Origin: Rhodopseudomonas boonkerdii
GTDB lineage: Bacteria; Pseudomonadota; Alphaproteobacteria; Rhizobiales; Xanthobacteraceae
Direction: 5' to 3'
NCBI RefSeq assembly: GCF_021184025.1
Contig: NZ_CP036537.1
Location: 2,480,001-2,544,000 of the forward strand
Length of the DNA stretch: 64,000 bases
A program made the position numbers and the translations under genes. The notes below the pieces were generated by a model. It did no database searches and had not been told where the DNA came from. It worked only from the letters and a program-made list of their open reading frames with translations. Shown here piece after piece: positions 24,044-32,991 of this stretch. Positions within the stretch are counted from its first letter, which is position 1. The number at the start of each line of letters is the position of its first letter.

Positions 24044-25354
24044 TTAGCGAGGCGCAGCCGCTGCGGAAGGCGACAGGCCCGGCGGGATCGCACCCGGAAT
24101 CGTCCGGCGTTCGCTGCTGGCATCGATCGAGATCAAGCGTGCGATGCCATCGTTCTCGGCCTGTGCATGAGGGCTGCGCTCGGCATGGTGCGGAAGCCGC
24201 ACCAGCGCGTTGATCGGCTTGTTATGTCGCTCGGCGATATCGAACAGGGACTCGCCGGGCACTGGCAGAGCATCGATCGCCGGCATCGCCGGAATGCCGG
24301 AAATGCGCGGCCATGGCGCCTCTATGAGCGAGGGCGTCGTGCCGCGTGGCTGGCGGACGTGTGCAAAATTCTCCGTCAGCGACAGCATCTGGTCGGATGG
24401 GGTGATCTCCGGCGCCGGCAGCATATCGAAATGCGCGAAAGCGAAGCGCGGGACCTTGTGCCAGTGGGTGATGGCGACGGTGTCCGAGGCCGGGTGCAGA
24501 TCCCACTCCTGCGGCGTCGTCGGCGTCTTCGGCTTGCCAGCGGTGGCTGCTTCCACATGGACGATACGATAGCCGCCGGCCTTGAGGTCGCGCAGGATGC
24601 CGGGCAGGGCGGCCACCGTGCGCGGTTGGATGTCATGCAGCAACAGGATGCCCTTGCCCTTGGCCTTCAGGCGCGAGAGCGCCAGATCGTGCACCGTCTG
24701 CGACGAGACGTGACGCCAGTCGTCGGCGGGGAAATCCGCGCTCCAGGTCTGGATGCCGCGCGAGGCCAGATAGTCCTCGACCGCGCCTGCGCGCAGCAGG
24801 CCGGGAATGCGGAAGAATGGCGACAGTAGAGCGGGATCGCCGAGCGCCGCCTGCGTATGCGCGATCCCGTCCTCGATTTCCTTCTGCGCCTGTTCGATCG
24901 GCATCCGGTTCATGCTGAGCGGATGGTTTTCCGTATGCGTGCCGACCGAGTGACCGAGCCGGATCAGCTTCCGGACGCCGTCGGGAAATTCCTTGGCCAT
25001 GCGGCCGATCACGAAGAACGTTGCCTTCACGCATTCCGAAGCGAGGATATCGAGGATCTGGTTCGAATATTTCGGAATTGGCCCGTCGTCGAAGGTCAGC
25101 ACGACTTCCTTGTCACGGAGCGGCAGCGTCTTCGCATATTGCATGGTGCCGATGCGCGGATATTCGCGCGGATCGACCACGATAGTGCGCGACGTACCGA
25201 GTGCATCGGGATTGCTGCACGTCTCAGCGAAAGCAGGGACCGCGAAGAACAGCGTCAGACCCGTCAGCGCGCCGAGGCACTGCCGCCACGCGGGGCAGAG
25301 CAGCGATCGTGCCCGCTTGCCAGTCGTTGCTGCTTCCATCATCCGATCCGTCAT
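24044..25354 (-). CDS. Exported polysaccharide deacetylase (NodB domain) with C-terminal extension
   Basis: A 436-residue protein: signal peptide to about residue 43 (FFAVPAFA), then a NodB homology domain. Motif 1 TFDDGP is at residues 87-92, and the metal histidines are in HTENH. Later family motifs are RIPGLLR and GILLLHDIQ. About 150 residues after the deacetylase domain form a proline- and alanine-rich tail without a known domain, containing a short LysM-like piece, PGESLFDIAERHNKPINALV. Substrate may be peptidoglycan or another N-acetylated glycan. A shorter paralogue lies directly upstream in the same direction. Confidence 0.85.
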   Translation of the reverse strand: MTDRMMEAATTGKRARSLLCPAWRQCLGALTGLTLFFAVPAFAETCSNPDALGTSRTIVVDPREYPRIGTMQYAKTLPLRDKEVVLTFDDGPIPKYSNQILDILASECVKATFFVIGRMAKEFPDGVRKLIRLGHSVGTHTENHPLSMNRMPIEQAQKEIEDGIAHTQAALGDPALLSPFFRIPGLLRAGAVEDYLASRGIQTWSADFPADDWRHVSSQTVHDLALSRLKAKGKGILLLHDIQPRTVAALPGILRDLKAGGYRIVHVEAATAGKPKTPTTPQEWDLHPASDTVAITHWHKVPRFAFAHFDMLPAPEITPSDQMLSLTENFAHVRQPRGTTPSLIEAPWPRISGIPAMPAIDALPVPGESLFDIAERHNKPINALVRLPHHAERSPHAQAENDGIARLISIDASSERRTIPGAIPPGLSPSAAAAPR

Positions 25355-25446
25355 CCGAACTTTGCCGTCCGGAAAAACTACCGGCGTGGCCGTAAAGACA
25401 TTGTTAAGTATGTCGGCCCCGTCTGCCGGATCGTTCGATCTGCTCT

Positions 25447-26217
25447 TTAATGAGAGATGGCGCGGGAGCTCGCGGTCGGCGGTACGATATGCACGACCTT
25501 GTAGTTGTTGTTTCTGAGATAGCGCAGGAAATCGGGCAGCATCGCGGCAGTCTGGCCCTTGGTGTCGTGGAACAGGATGATGCCCTTCCCATTCGCCTTC
25601 AGCCGGCCGGTAACGAGTTCGAGCTGCTGCTGCGGCGTCATCGGGTTCCAGTCGCTGGCCCAGAAGTCGGCCCCGAACACCGCGATCCGACGCGACTGCA
25701 GGAGATCGAGCAAGGCTGGCGTCGATTCAAAGTAGGGGAAGCGGAAGAATGGCGTCGTCGGCACCGAGGTGGCCTTGCCGTTGAGGGCCATTTCGTCCGC
25801 CGAGATGCCGCGGTCGATCTGCTCGACGGCCTTCTCGAAGCTGACTTTCTTGAGGTCGGCATGCGCGAAAGTGTGATGCGCAATTGTATGCCCCTCGGCC
25901 GCCATTCGCTTCACGAGTTGCGGATGTGCTGCAGCGCTCTGGCCGATCATGAAAAAGGTGGCACGCACGCATTCGCTGGCCAGCGCGGCCAGGATCTTGG
26001 AAGTGGTCGGCGGATTCGGTCCATCGTCGAAGGTCAGCACCACCTCGCGATCTCCCAGCGGGAGTGTATCGGGAAAGCTCTGCTTGCCGACGCGCGGGTA
26101 GGTTTTGGGATCGACGGTGAGCACCCGCGCCGTGCCGAGCGTGTCGGGGCGGGGGCAGCTTTCGGCATGAGCCGCCACGGTCGAGGTAATCAGCGCAGCG
26201 ATGACAATCCTGAACAC
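25447..26217 (-). CDS. Exported polysaccharide deacetylase (NodB domain)
   Basis: A 256-residue paralogue of the next gene downstream. GTG 26217 is preceded by AGGAAAG and opens a normal signal peptide (FRIVIAALITSTVAAHA); the frame also extends to 26271. Motif 1 TFDDGP is at about residues 62-67 and HTFAH supplies the metal ligands; GIILFHDTKG is the late motif. It lacks the long tail of its neighbour. The shared early pattern (DTLGTARVLTVDPKTYPRVG here, DALGTSRTIVVDPREYPRIG there) shows a tandem duplication. Confidence 0.88.
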   Translation of the reverse strand: MFRIVIAALITSTVAAHAESCPRPDTLGTARVLTVDPKTYPRVGKQSFPDTLPLGDREVVLTFDDGPNPPTTSKILAALASECVRATFFMIGQSAAAHPQLVKRMAAEGHTIAHHTFAHADLKKVSFEKAVEQIDRGISADEMALNGKATSVPTTPFFRFPYFESTPALLDLLQSRRIAVFGADFWASDWNPMTPQQQLELVTGRLKANGKGIILFHDTKGQTAAMLPDFLRYLRNNNYKVVHIVPPTASSRAISH

Positions 26218-26384
26218 GATCAATTCACTTTCCTGTCGGCGATTTCGCGGACTCGATATTTCCGATTGCATCCAGCATCCGGCACTGGCTATTGCCTGAT
26301 CCTAACGAATGCTCCCAGCTGGATTAGCGCATTTCCGCTGAAACTGCGCCATCCGCATTTCTCATCGATCAGGCGAGGTCCGAC

Positions 26385-27812
26385 ATGGCTGATGACGTCG
26401 AGCTCGCCATGAAACCTGAAGCCGAAGCCTCGATCCTCGACCGCATGCCGATGCGCGACAGCGAGGGGAACATTCGTCCCGATTTCGTCGAGACTATTTC
26501 GCAGGCGGTTCGGTCGGCGGACGCCGTATTCCTCTGTGAGCTTGTGGGCGAGTTGCATGAAGCGGACCTCGGCGATCTCGTTCAGGCGCTGGCGGCGGAC
26601 GAACGCGTCCGGCTGATCGAGCTGACCAAGGCGGATTTCGATTTCTCCGCTCTGAATGAGGTGGACGATACCGTTCGCGAGGAACTGCTCGAGGAGCTGG
26701 AACCGGAAACCGTCGCCGAAGGGGTTCGCGAACTCGACTCCGACGATGCGGTCGAGCTTCTCGAGGGTGTTGACGAAGACGTTCAGGACGAGATTCTCGA
26801 AAAGCTGCCGTTGTCCGAGCGCGTCGCTATCGAGCGCAGCCTGACCTATCCGGAGGAGACCGCCGGCCGCCGGATGCAGACGGAGTTCATCGCCGTCCCG
26901 CCGGACTGGAATGTCGGCCAGGCCATCGATTACATGCGTGAAACGCCGGATCTGCCGGACCGCTTCTACGAGATCTATTCCGTCGATGCCGACCAGCGCT
27001 GGCAGGGCGCGGTCTCTCTGGACCGGCTGCTGCGCGCCCGTCGTCCAGTGCCGCTCGCCGAACTGATCGACGAGGATCGCCGTCGCGTCTCGGTGCTCGA
27101 TCATCAGAGCGACGTCGCCCGCATGTTCGGCAAATACAACCTGGTCTCGGTACCGGTTGTCGACACCGATAGCCGTCTGGTCGGTGTCATCACCATTGAC
27201 GACGTGGTCGACGTGATCGAGGAGGAGGCCGACGAGGAGGTCAAGGCACTGGGCGGCGTCACGTCAGACGAAGAGCTGTCCGACAATTTCGTCACCATCG
27301 CCCGTGGACGTTTCACCTGGCTGCTGATCAATCTTGCCACCGCCTTCCTGGCCTCGTCGGTGCTCGGCCTGTTCGAGGGCCAGCTCGAACAGATGGTGGC
27401 GCTGGCCGTGCTGGCGCCAATCGTCGCCAGCCAGGGCGGCAATGCCGCAACCCAGACCATGACGGTGGCCGTCCGCGCGCTCGCAACGCGTCAGCTCAAT
27501 CCCGGTAACGCGTTGCGTATCATCATCCGCGAGGCGCTGGTCGGCCTGATGAACGGCATCGCCTTTGCCGTCGTCACCGGTATCGCCGCCTTCCTGTGGT
27601 TCAAGACCCCTGGCCTGGGCATCGTCATCGGCCTTGCGATGATCACCAATCTCGTCGCCGGCGCCCTCGGCGGGATTCTGATCCCGATGGCGCTCGACCG
27701 CGTCAAAGCCGATCCGGCCGTGGCGTCCGGAACTTTCGTGACCACGGTCACCGATGTGGTCGGCTTCTTCGCCTTCCTCGGTATCGCGACAGTGTGGTTC
27801 GGGCTGAAATAG
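26385..27812 (+). CDS. mgtE: Magnesium transporter MgtE
   Basis: A 475-residue Mg2+ channel. The order is typical: an acidic N-terminal superhelical domain (residues about 1-135), a CBS pair (about 140-265, with VVDTDSRLVGVITIDDVVDV), and five membrane helices. The membrane part carries PIVASQGGNAATQTMTVAVR and GALGGILIPMALDR, the conserved pore region. The ATG has GAGG 9 bases upstream. The N and CBS domains gate the pore in response to cytoplasmic Mg2+, as known for the family. The TTT-ending intergenic region shows no Mg riboswitch. Confidence 0.95.
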   Translation: MADDVELAMKPEAEASILDRMPMRDSEGNIRPDFVETISQAVRSADAVFLCELVGELHEADLGDLVQALAADERVRLIELTKADFDFSALNEVDDTVREELLEELEPETVAEGVRELDSDDAVELLEGVDEDVQDEILEKLPLSERVAIERSLTYPEETAGRRMQTEFIAVPPDWNVGQAIDYMRETPDLPDRFYEIYSVDADQRWQGAVSLDRLLRARRPVPLAELIDEDRRRVSVLDHQSDVARMFGKYNLVSVPVVDTDSRLVGVITIDDVVDVIEEEADEEVKALGGVTSDEELSDNFVTIARGRFTWLLINLATAFLASSVLGLFEGQLEQMVALAVLAPIVASQGGNAATQTMTVAVRALATRQLNPGNALRIIIREALVGLMNGIAFAVVTGIAAFLWFKTPGLGIVIGLAMITNLVAGALGGILIPMALDRVKADPAVASGTFVTTVTDVVGFFAFLGIATVWFGLK

Positions 27813-27879
27813 CGGAACGCCCGCGTCTTCATCGCTCCTTAACGGTATTGCCCGACCATCCCTGGCAAAGAGGTCGAAC

Positions 27880-28179
27880 ATGCGCTTGCGGTTGAAGGCT
27901 GACGGACGGATCGTCGAATTGCGCGACGGGCACGAAGTGCCGCTCGCGCCCGAGATGCCGGTCAAATCACGCGCCAGCGAGCCGGAGGTGCGCGACCTGC
28001 GCCGCCGTGCCCAACTGACCCAGACCGAATTCGCTGCCCGCCTCGGTGTTCCCGTCGAGACCATTCGCAACTGGGAGCAGGGCAAGCGCAGCCCGCGCGG
28101 CCCGGCGCGTGCGCTTCTGGCTGTGATCGCCCATGCACCCGACACGGTGTTTGCGGCGCTCGCGCCTGCGGGTGCCTGA
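27880..28179 (+). CDS. Small HTH-XRE protein (HigA-antitoxin-like)
   Basis: A 99-residue protein with one lambda-repressor-type helix-turn-helix at about residues 45-70: LTQTEFAARLGVPVETIRNW followed by EQGKRSPRGPARALL. This layout is that of HigA-like antitoxins and their solitary relatives. No toxin gene is adjacent on either side, so a stand-alone regulator is more likely. AGAGG lies upstream of the ATG. The first 35 residues form a short beta-rich lead (KADGRIVELRDGHEVPL). Confidence 0.85.
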   Translation: MRLRLKADGRIVELRDGHEVPLAPEMPVKSRASEPEVRDLRRRAQLTQTEFAARLGVPVETIRNWEQGKRSPRGPARALLAVIAHAPDTVFAALAPAGA

Positions 28180-28308
28180 GCATTCGATCCGAGCGGCGTG
28201 AGCTCGAACAGCGCCGGACTAGCCCCCGGCGCGCAATATGGTTCGAAAAGTGGATGCCAGTTCGCATCCGCCCATGAAGAACGTGTCTTCTCCAACAAGG
28301 GGGACGGC

Positions 28309-29127
28309 GTGCAGTTCGTCGAAGCAAATGGCGCCCGTATCCCGGCCATCGGGCTCGGCACCTGGGAGCTGCGTGGCCGCACCTGCGCGCGGGTGATCGA
28401 GCAGGCCATCAAGCTCGGCTATCGTCATATCGACACCGCACAGGTCTATGAGAACGAGCGTGACGTCGGAGAGGGCATTCGTGCATCGCACGTGCCGCGC
28501 AACGAGATCTTCGTCACCACGAAGATCTGGACGACGCATTTCGCACCCCACAATCTCGAACGCTCGGTGAAGGAAAGCCTGACGCGGCTGCGCATGAGCG
28601 AGGTGGATCTGCTGCTGCTGCACTGGCCCAGTTCACAGGTGCCGCTGGACGAGACGCTCGGCGCGCTGGCGCATGCCAGGCGCCTTGGATTGACGCGGCA
28701 TATCGGGGTGTCGAATTTCACGGTGACGCTGATCGAGCAGGCGATCGCCGCCTGTCCGGAGCCGCTGGTTTGCGATCAGGTCGAGTACCACCCGTATCTC
28801 GACCAGGCGAAAGTGCGCACAGCCTGCAGCGATAACGGTCTGGCGCTGGTCGCATACAGTCCCATCGCCAAGGGCAATGTCCGTGGCGACGACACGCTTG
28901 CCGCCATCGGTAGAGCATATGGCAAGAGTGCTGCGCAGGTCTGCCTGCGCTGGCTCGTGCAGCAGGGGGCCGTTGCGATTCCGCGCACCTCGAAAGTCGA
29001 GCGTTTGTCTGAAAATATCGACGTGTTCGATTTCATGTTGTCCGAACATGAGATGGCAACCATTTCTGCCCTCAGTCGCTCCGACGGTCGGCTGACCGAC
29101 TACGGTTTCGCGCCGAAATGGGACTGA
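28309..29127 (+). CDS. Aldo/keto reductase (2,5-diketogluconate reductase type)
   Basis: A 272-residue NADPH-dependent TIM-barrel oxidoreductase. Family motifs are IPAIGLGTWEL, GYRHIDTAQVYENERDVG (with catalytic Asp and Tyr), LLLLHWPSS, and IGVSNFTVTLIEQA; the cofactor-binding AIPRTSKVERL is near the C-terminus. GTG 28309 with AGGGGG upstream is preferred to the in-frame start at 28198, since it gives the normal family length. Substrate cannot be determined. Confidence 0.9.
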   Translation: MQFVEANGARIPAIGLGTWELRGRTCARVIEQAIKLGYRHIDTAQVYENERDVGEGIRASHVPRNEIFVTTKIWTTHFAPHNLERSVKESLTRLRMSEVDLLLLHWPSSQVPLDETLGALAHARRLGLTRHIGVSNFTVTLIEQAIAACPEPLVCDQVEYHPYLDQAKVRTACSDNGLALVAYSPIAKGNVRGDDTLAAIGRAYGKSAAQVCLRWLVQQGAVAIPRTSKVERLSENIDVFDFMLSEHEMATISALSRSDGRLTDYGFAPKWD

Positions 29128-29221
29128 CTTGGCTGTCATGCCGGCCAACGCGCATTTGCCTCATTGATCCCGCAGAGGGGATCGGCCATTTCCAAGCTCG
29201 TTGCCCGCCAGCGGACCTATC

Positions 29222-30025
29222 ATGTTCTTTTATGCCTCGAAGATCCTCGGCTTCTTCACGCAGCCGTCCAATATCATCGCCACGCTCTGCGTCATCGGCC
29301 TCGCGCTGGTGCTCTTGAACCGACAACGGATTGGCACCTGGCTGGTCAGTCTCGGTGTCCTGTTGCTGCTGGTGCTGGGCTATTCGCCGCTCAGCAATGT
29401 GCTGCTACTGTCGCTCACCGAGCGTTTTCCGCAATGGCAGGACGGCGGCCGGGCGCCGGATGGCGTTGTTGTGCTCGGTGGCGCCATCGATCCCGATGCC
29501 ACCGCGGCTCGCAATTCGCTTGAGATCAATGCGGCCGGCGAGCGCGTCGTCGCGATGCTGGAGCTCGCACGCCGCTATCCACAGGCGAAAATCGCCTTCA
29601 CCGGTGGCGCTGCGAGTTTGATCGAACAGACGCTGTCCGAGGCGCCGGTCGCCGGCGACGTGCTGCGGCAGTTCGGCGTCGCACCTGATCGAATCGTGCT
29701 GGAGACCGACAGCCGCACCACCGAGGAGAATGCGACTTTCACCGCGCGCCTCGTCAATCCGAAGCCCGGCGAGCGCTGGCTTCTCGTCACCTCTGCCTGG
29801 CACATGCCACGCTCGATCGGTGTCTTCCGCAAGGCTGGCTTCGATGTCGATGCCTATCCGGTGGACTGGCGTACCCGTGGCTGGATCGATGCATCCGAGA
29901 CCTTCGATACCGCCAGTGCTGGGCTCGCGCGTGCCGATATCGCGCTGCATGAGTGGGTCGGCCTCGTGATTTACAGGCTTATCGGCCGCACCAGTGAATT
30001 GCTGCCGGGACCGAAGAAGCAGTAG
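29222..30025 (+). CDS. YdcF/SanA-like DUF218 protein
   Basis: A 267-residue inner-membrane protein. Two hydrophobic helices at the N-terminus (around NIIATLCVIGLALVLL and LVSLGVLLLLVLGYSP) are followed by a DUF218 domain. Its motifs are DGVVVLGGAIDPDA, AKIAFTGGA, LETDSRTTEENA, and LLVTSAWHMPRSIGVFRKAG. Family members are linked to cell-envelope functions such as vancomycin resistance or enterobacterial polysaccharide cycling (ElyC), but the reaction is not known. ATG 29222 is favoured over the frame start at 29201. Confidence 0.87.
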   Translation: MFFYASKILGFFTQPSNIIATLCVIGLALVLLNRQRIGTWLVSLGVLLLLVLGYSPLSNVLLLSLTERFPQWQDGGRAPDGVVVLGGAIDPDATAARNSLEINAAGERVVAMLELARRYPQAKIAFTGGAASLIEQTLSEAPVAGDVLRQFGVAPDRIVLETDSRTTEENATFTARLVNPKPGERWLLVTSAWHMPRSIGVFRKAGFDVDAYPVDWRTRGWIDASETFDTASAGLARADIALHEWVGLVIYRLIGRTSELLPGPKKQ

Positions 30026-30029
30026 CGGC

Positions 30030-30347
30030 CTATTCGTCCTTCGGCAGCCCTAGCCGATATACGCCGCGGAAATCCTCGGGGTCTTCGACCGGCTTGCCCT
30101 TGCGATAAATCACAAGCCGGCCTTCCAGCATCAATGTTACGGCGGCGCGACGGATCGGCGCCAGTTGTGCATGCCAGTCGCCCTCCGGCTCGATCATCTG
30201 AGCGATCTCCGGCGCGCTCAGGGAACGGGCGGGATCGCGGCCGAGAATGGCCAGGATGCGCTCGTCGAGGGGCAGGGGTTTGGGCTTCGCCGGCTTGGGC
30301 GTTGCGGCGGACGATTTCTTTGGAGCTTTGGATTCGGATTTGGCCAT
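30030..30347 (-). CDS. DUF3253-like small protein
   Basis: A 105-residue protein with a lysine/serine/proline-rich N-terminus (residues 1-25) and a winged-helix-like domain: LDERILAILGRDPARSLSAP, then IRRAAVTLMLEGRLVIYRKG. This is the pattern of DUF3253, a family of unknown function. It ends four bases from the convergent YdcF-like gene. The wider frame continues to 30830, but the MAK start at 30347 fits the domain. Confidence 0.75.
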   Translation of the reverse strand: MAKSESKAPKKSSAATPKPAKPKPLPLDERILAILGRDPARSLSAPEIAQMIEPEGDWHAQLAPIRRAAVTLMLEGRLVIYRKGKPVEDPEDFRGVYRLGLPKDE

Positions 30348-30476
30348 GTCCTGGCATCGCCGATCCCGCATCGTCGTGCAAGCTGTGACATGGCGGACAT
30401 GGCGCGCAGAGGGGACCGGCGCTAAGGTCGCACCACTCGCGTACCAATTGTCTTCAAGTTCATATCCTTCGCATTC

Positions 30477-31379
30477 ATGGAACCTCGGCACCTCATTCGC
30501 GCAGCGATCGCCGCCTCGGTGCTCGGTCATCTGGCCTTGGCCGCAGGGGTCTACTTCGCCGATGCCCGGCCGATCGCGGTCCATGACGAAAGCGTCAGCG
30601 TCGATCTGGTGACGCCCCAGGACCTCGCCGAGGCCGAGAAGAAGGCCGAGGAGGCGCAGCCGGAGCCGGACAAGCAGCCGGAGCCTGCAAAACCCGAATT
30701 CCGCCTGCCTGACCTGACCTTCCAGCCGACGCTGGAAGAGAAGACGCCAGCTGAGTCGGCGGCCAAACCGCCCTCCGAGCCGCAAAGTGCCTCCCCGCAA
30801 CAGCAGGCTGCACCTGCGCCGCATCCACAACAGCAGCAGCCCCGGCCGTCTTCGTCGCCCCAGCAGCAGGCCCAGGCGCCATCATCGCCGCAGCCGACCG
30901 CGCCGCCGTCGGAGCAGCAGCAGACCGCTTTGCAGCCGCAGCAGCCGGAACTGCAACTTCCTCCGTCGGTAGTTGGACAGGCGCCGCCGCAGCCCGATCC
31001 GGACATCACGGTAAAATATGGCGTTATGCTCGGTTTGCCCGGTTTCGGCGGCGCACCGGCATCGGAGCAGGCGGATGTCGCCAAGACCGATATTGCTGCC
31101 TTTCATCGCCACCTGAAAACATGCCTGAAGTTGCCGGCCGATGTAGCGCGCAGCGACGATGCCATGGTGAAGCTGCGCGCGATGCTGTCGCCGGACGGTC
31201 GCCTCGTGGCCGAGCCGACGGTGATCGAGGTGCGCCGGCCGGCCAAGGCGGCATTGCTGCTGCAGGCCGCCAAACATGCGCTGGAAGCTTGCCAGCCTTA
31301 TTCGATGCTGCCGGCAGACAAATACAATGAGTGGAGGGTGCTCGATCTGCCGTTCACGCCGCAGGATTTCGGGAGCTAG
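30477..31379 (+). CDS. TonB/TolA-like protein with proline/glutamine-rich spacer
   Basis: A 300-residue protein with one N-terminal membrane helix (residues 8-28), then a charged segment, then about 100 residues rich in proline, glutamine, alanine and serine (about 70-180), then a compact C-terminal domain. The late motif is LKLPADVARSDDAMVKLRAM with VEVRRPAKAALLLQAAKHAL. This is the architecture of TonB and TolA, which span the periplasm, but no ExbB/ExbD or Tol-Pal genes are nearby. It converges with the DUF599 gene and their 3' ends overlap by 26 bases. Confidence 0.75.
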   Translation: MEPRHLIRAAIAASVLGHLALAAGVYFADARPIAVHDESVSVDLVTPQDLAEAEKKAEEAQPEPDKQPEPAKPEFRLPDLTFQPTLEEKTPAESAAKPPSEPQSASPQQQAAPAPHPQQQQPRPSSSPQQQAQAPSSPQPTAPPSEQQQTALQPQQPELQLPPSVVGQAPPQPDPDITVKYGVMLGLPGFGGAPASEQADVAKTDIAAFHRHLKTCLKLPADVARSDDAMVKLRAMLSPDGRLVAEPTVIEVRRPAKAALLLQAAKHALEACQPYSMLPADKYNEWRVLDLPFTPQDFGS

Positions 31380-32097
31380 CTTTCTCCTCGGCGAGTGTCT
31401 TCTTGGCGATTTGTAGATCGTCGCCCATGGCACGCCAGGCGCTGGACGCGAATTGCCGTCGCCATGTCACCACTACCACCGCTGCGGTGGAAACGATGAA
31501 TACCCACGGGCTCACGAACCAGCCGAGATAACCAAGCGCGAAGAAGAATGCGCGCTGACCGCGATTGAAATGTCGCGCGGCGGCGCCAAACATTTGCGTC
31601 GTGCGCACCACATGCGCTTCCGCTTCCGGCGTGTGGCGATCCGCTGCGAAGGGCATCGCGCCGACCAGGATTGCGACATAGTTGAACAGCCGATAGGCCC
31701 AGGCGAATTTGAAGAAGGCGTAGACGAAGATCAGGATCAGCCCGAAACACTTGATTTCCCACAGACCCGGCGACGAATTGAAGCCGATCGGCAGATTGGC
31801 CATGATCGGCATTACTTCATTGGTGGCGCGCAGCAGTGCCAGCGATCCGCCGATGGCGATCAGCGTCGTGGAGGCGAACCAGGCGGTGCCGTTCTGCAGC
31901 GAGGTCAGGATGTGGGTATCGACGATCCGTGCCTCGCGCGCGAGCAGACGGCGCATCCACACCTCGCGATAGGCATGCATGCGCGCCGACAGGCTGTCGC
32001 GACCATATTTGCTGTGTTCGAGCGTGATCGCATAGGCAGCCCATTCCAGAATGAAGAAGCCAAGCGCAAAAACGTCGATCCAGGAATAGTTCAGCAT
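31354..32097 (-). CDS. DUF599 membrane protein
   Basis: A 247-residue protein with about four hydrophobic helices, starting IDVFALGFFILEWAAYAITL. Conserved DUF599 features include RMHAYREVWMRRLLAREARI, LQNGTAWFASTTLIAIGGSL, and a late HFNRGQRAFFFALGYLGWF. Function is unknown. Its 3' end overlaps the TonB-like gene by 26 bases. The gap to the divergent GST gene is about 130 bases. Confidence 0.85.
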   Translation of the reverse strand: MLNYSWIDVFALGFFILEWAAYAITLEHSKYGRDSLSARMHAYREVWMRRLLAREARIVDTHILTSLQNGTAWFASTTLIAIGGSLALLRATNEVMPIMANLPIGFNSSPGLWEIKCFGLILIFVYAFFKFAWAYRLFNYVAILVGAMPFAADRHTPEAEAHVVRTTQMFGAAARHFNRGQRAFFFALGYLGWFVSPWVFIVSTAAVVVVTWRRQFASSAWRAMGDDLQIAKKTLAEEKASSRNPAA

Positions 32098-32225
32098 GCG
32101 GCCCCCATCGTCTCAGGCTGCGGTTCTGCCACTTCGTTTCGCGGGCGGCAACGGCCTGCTATGCCCAACTTGATTGCAGCGCTGGCGCGCGCGTGGCATT
32201 TTGCGCGCCTTGCAGGGAGCAGATG

Positions 32226-32882
32226 ATGGCTTTGAAACTGGTGATCGGTAACAAGAACTACTCGTCGTGGTCGATGCGCCCATGGGTCGCCCTGAAGGGC
32301 GCCGGCATCGCGTTCGATGAGGTGATGATCCCGCTCTATACCGGCCCCGCCGACAAGCAGCGGCTTCTCGATGTCACGCCGTCGGGGAAAGTGCCGGCGC
32401 TGATCGATGGGGACGTCACCGTCTGGGATTCCCTGGCGATCATCGAATACGCCGCTGAGCGTTTCCCCGAGGCGAAGCTGTGGCCGGAAGACGCCGCCCA
32501 CCGGGCCCATGCGAGGTCGATCTCGGCGGAGATGCATTCCGGTTTCATGCCGTTGCGCAATGAATGCGGCATGAACCTGCACCGGCCGGTGAAGGCGAAG
32601 GTGCTGTCGGATGATGCCAGGGCGAATATCGCCCGTATCGACGAGATCTGGTCGTCTTGCCGTGCGCGCTATGGTGCGGCCGGCCCATATCTGTTCGGCG
32701 CTTTCAGCGCCCCCGATGCCATGTTCGCGCCGGTGGTGCACCGCTTTCTGACCTACGCCATCGAGGTGTCTCCCGCCGCGCGCGCTTACATGGACACCAT
32801 GCAGGCGAATCCGGCGTTCCGGCAGTGGACGGAGGAAGGGCTCGCCGAAACCCTCCTGATCCCGCGCTTCGAGGAAGAGTGA
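32226..32882 (+). CDS. Glutathione S-transferase family protein
   Basis: A 218-residue cytosolic transferase. The N-terminal thioredoxin-like half begins LVIGNKNYSSWSMRPWVALK, with the Ser-rich active site; GKVPALIDGDVTVWDSLAII holds the glutathione-binding PAL and DS motifs. The C-terminal half is helical. GGGAG upstream suits ATG 32226 best; the ATG at 32223 is also possible. The substrate is unknown. Confidence 0.9.
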   Translation: MALKLVIGNKNYSSWSMRPWVALKGAGIAFDEVMIPLYTGPADKQRLLDVTPSGKVPALIDGDVTVWDSLAIIEYAAERFPEAKLWPEDAAHRAHARSISAEMHSGFMPLRNECGMNLHRPVKAKVLSDDARANIARIDEIWSSCRARYGAAGPYLFGAFSAPDAMFAPVVHRFLTYAIEVSPAARAYMDTMQANPAFRQWTEEGLAETLLIPRFEEE

Positions 32883-32991
32883 TCGCGTCGGCTGCGATCC
32901 GGACTTGTTCTGGCGGATATCGTCGCCATAACAACAGCATATTGCGGGTGCATGCAGCCGCAACGTCTTGAATATCGGTGGGGACTTCCGA

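Noticed and set aside
27880..28179. HTH protein as the antitoxin of a toxin-antitoxin pair
   Set aside because: No small toxin-like frame adjoins; neighbours are mgtE and an aldo/keto reductase.
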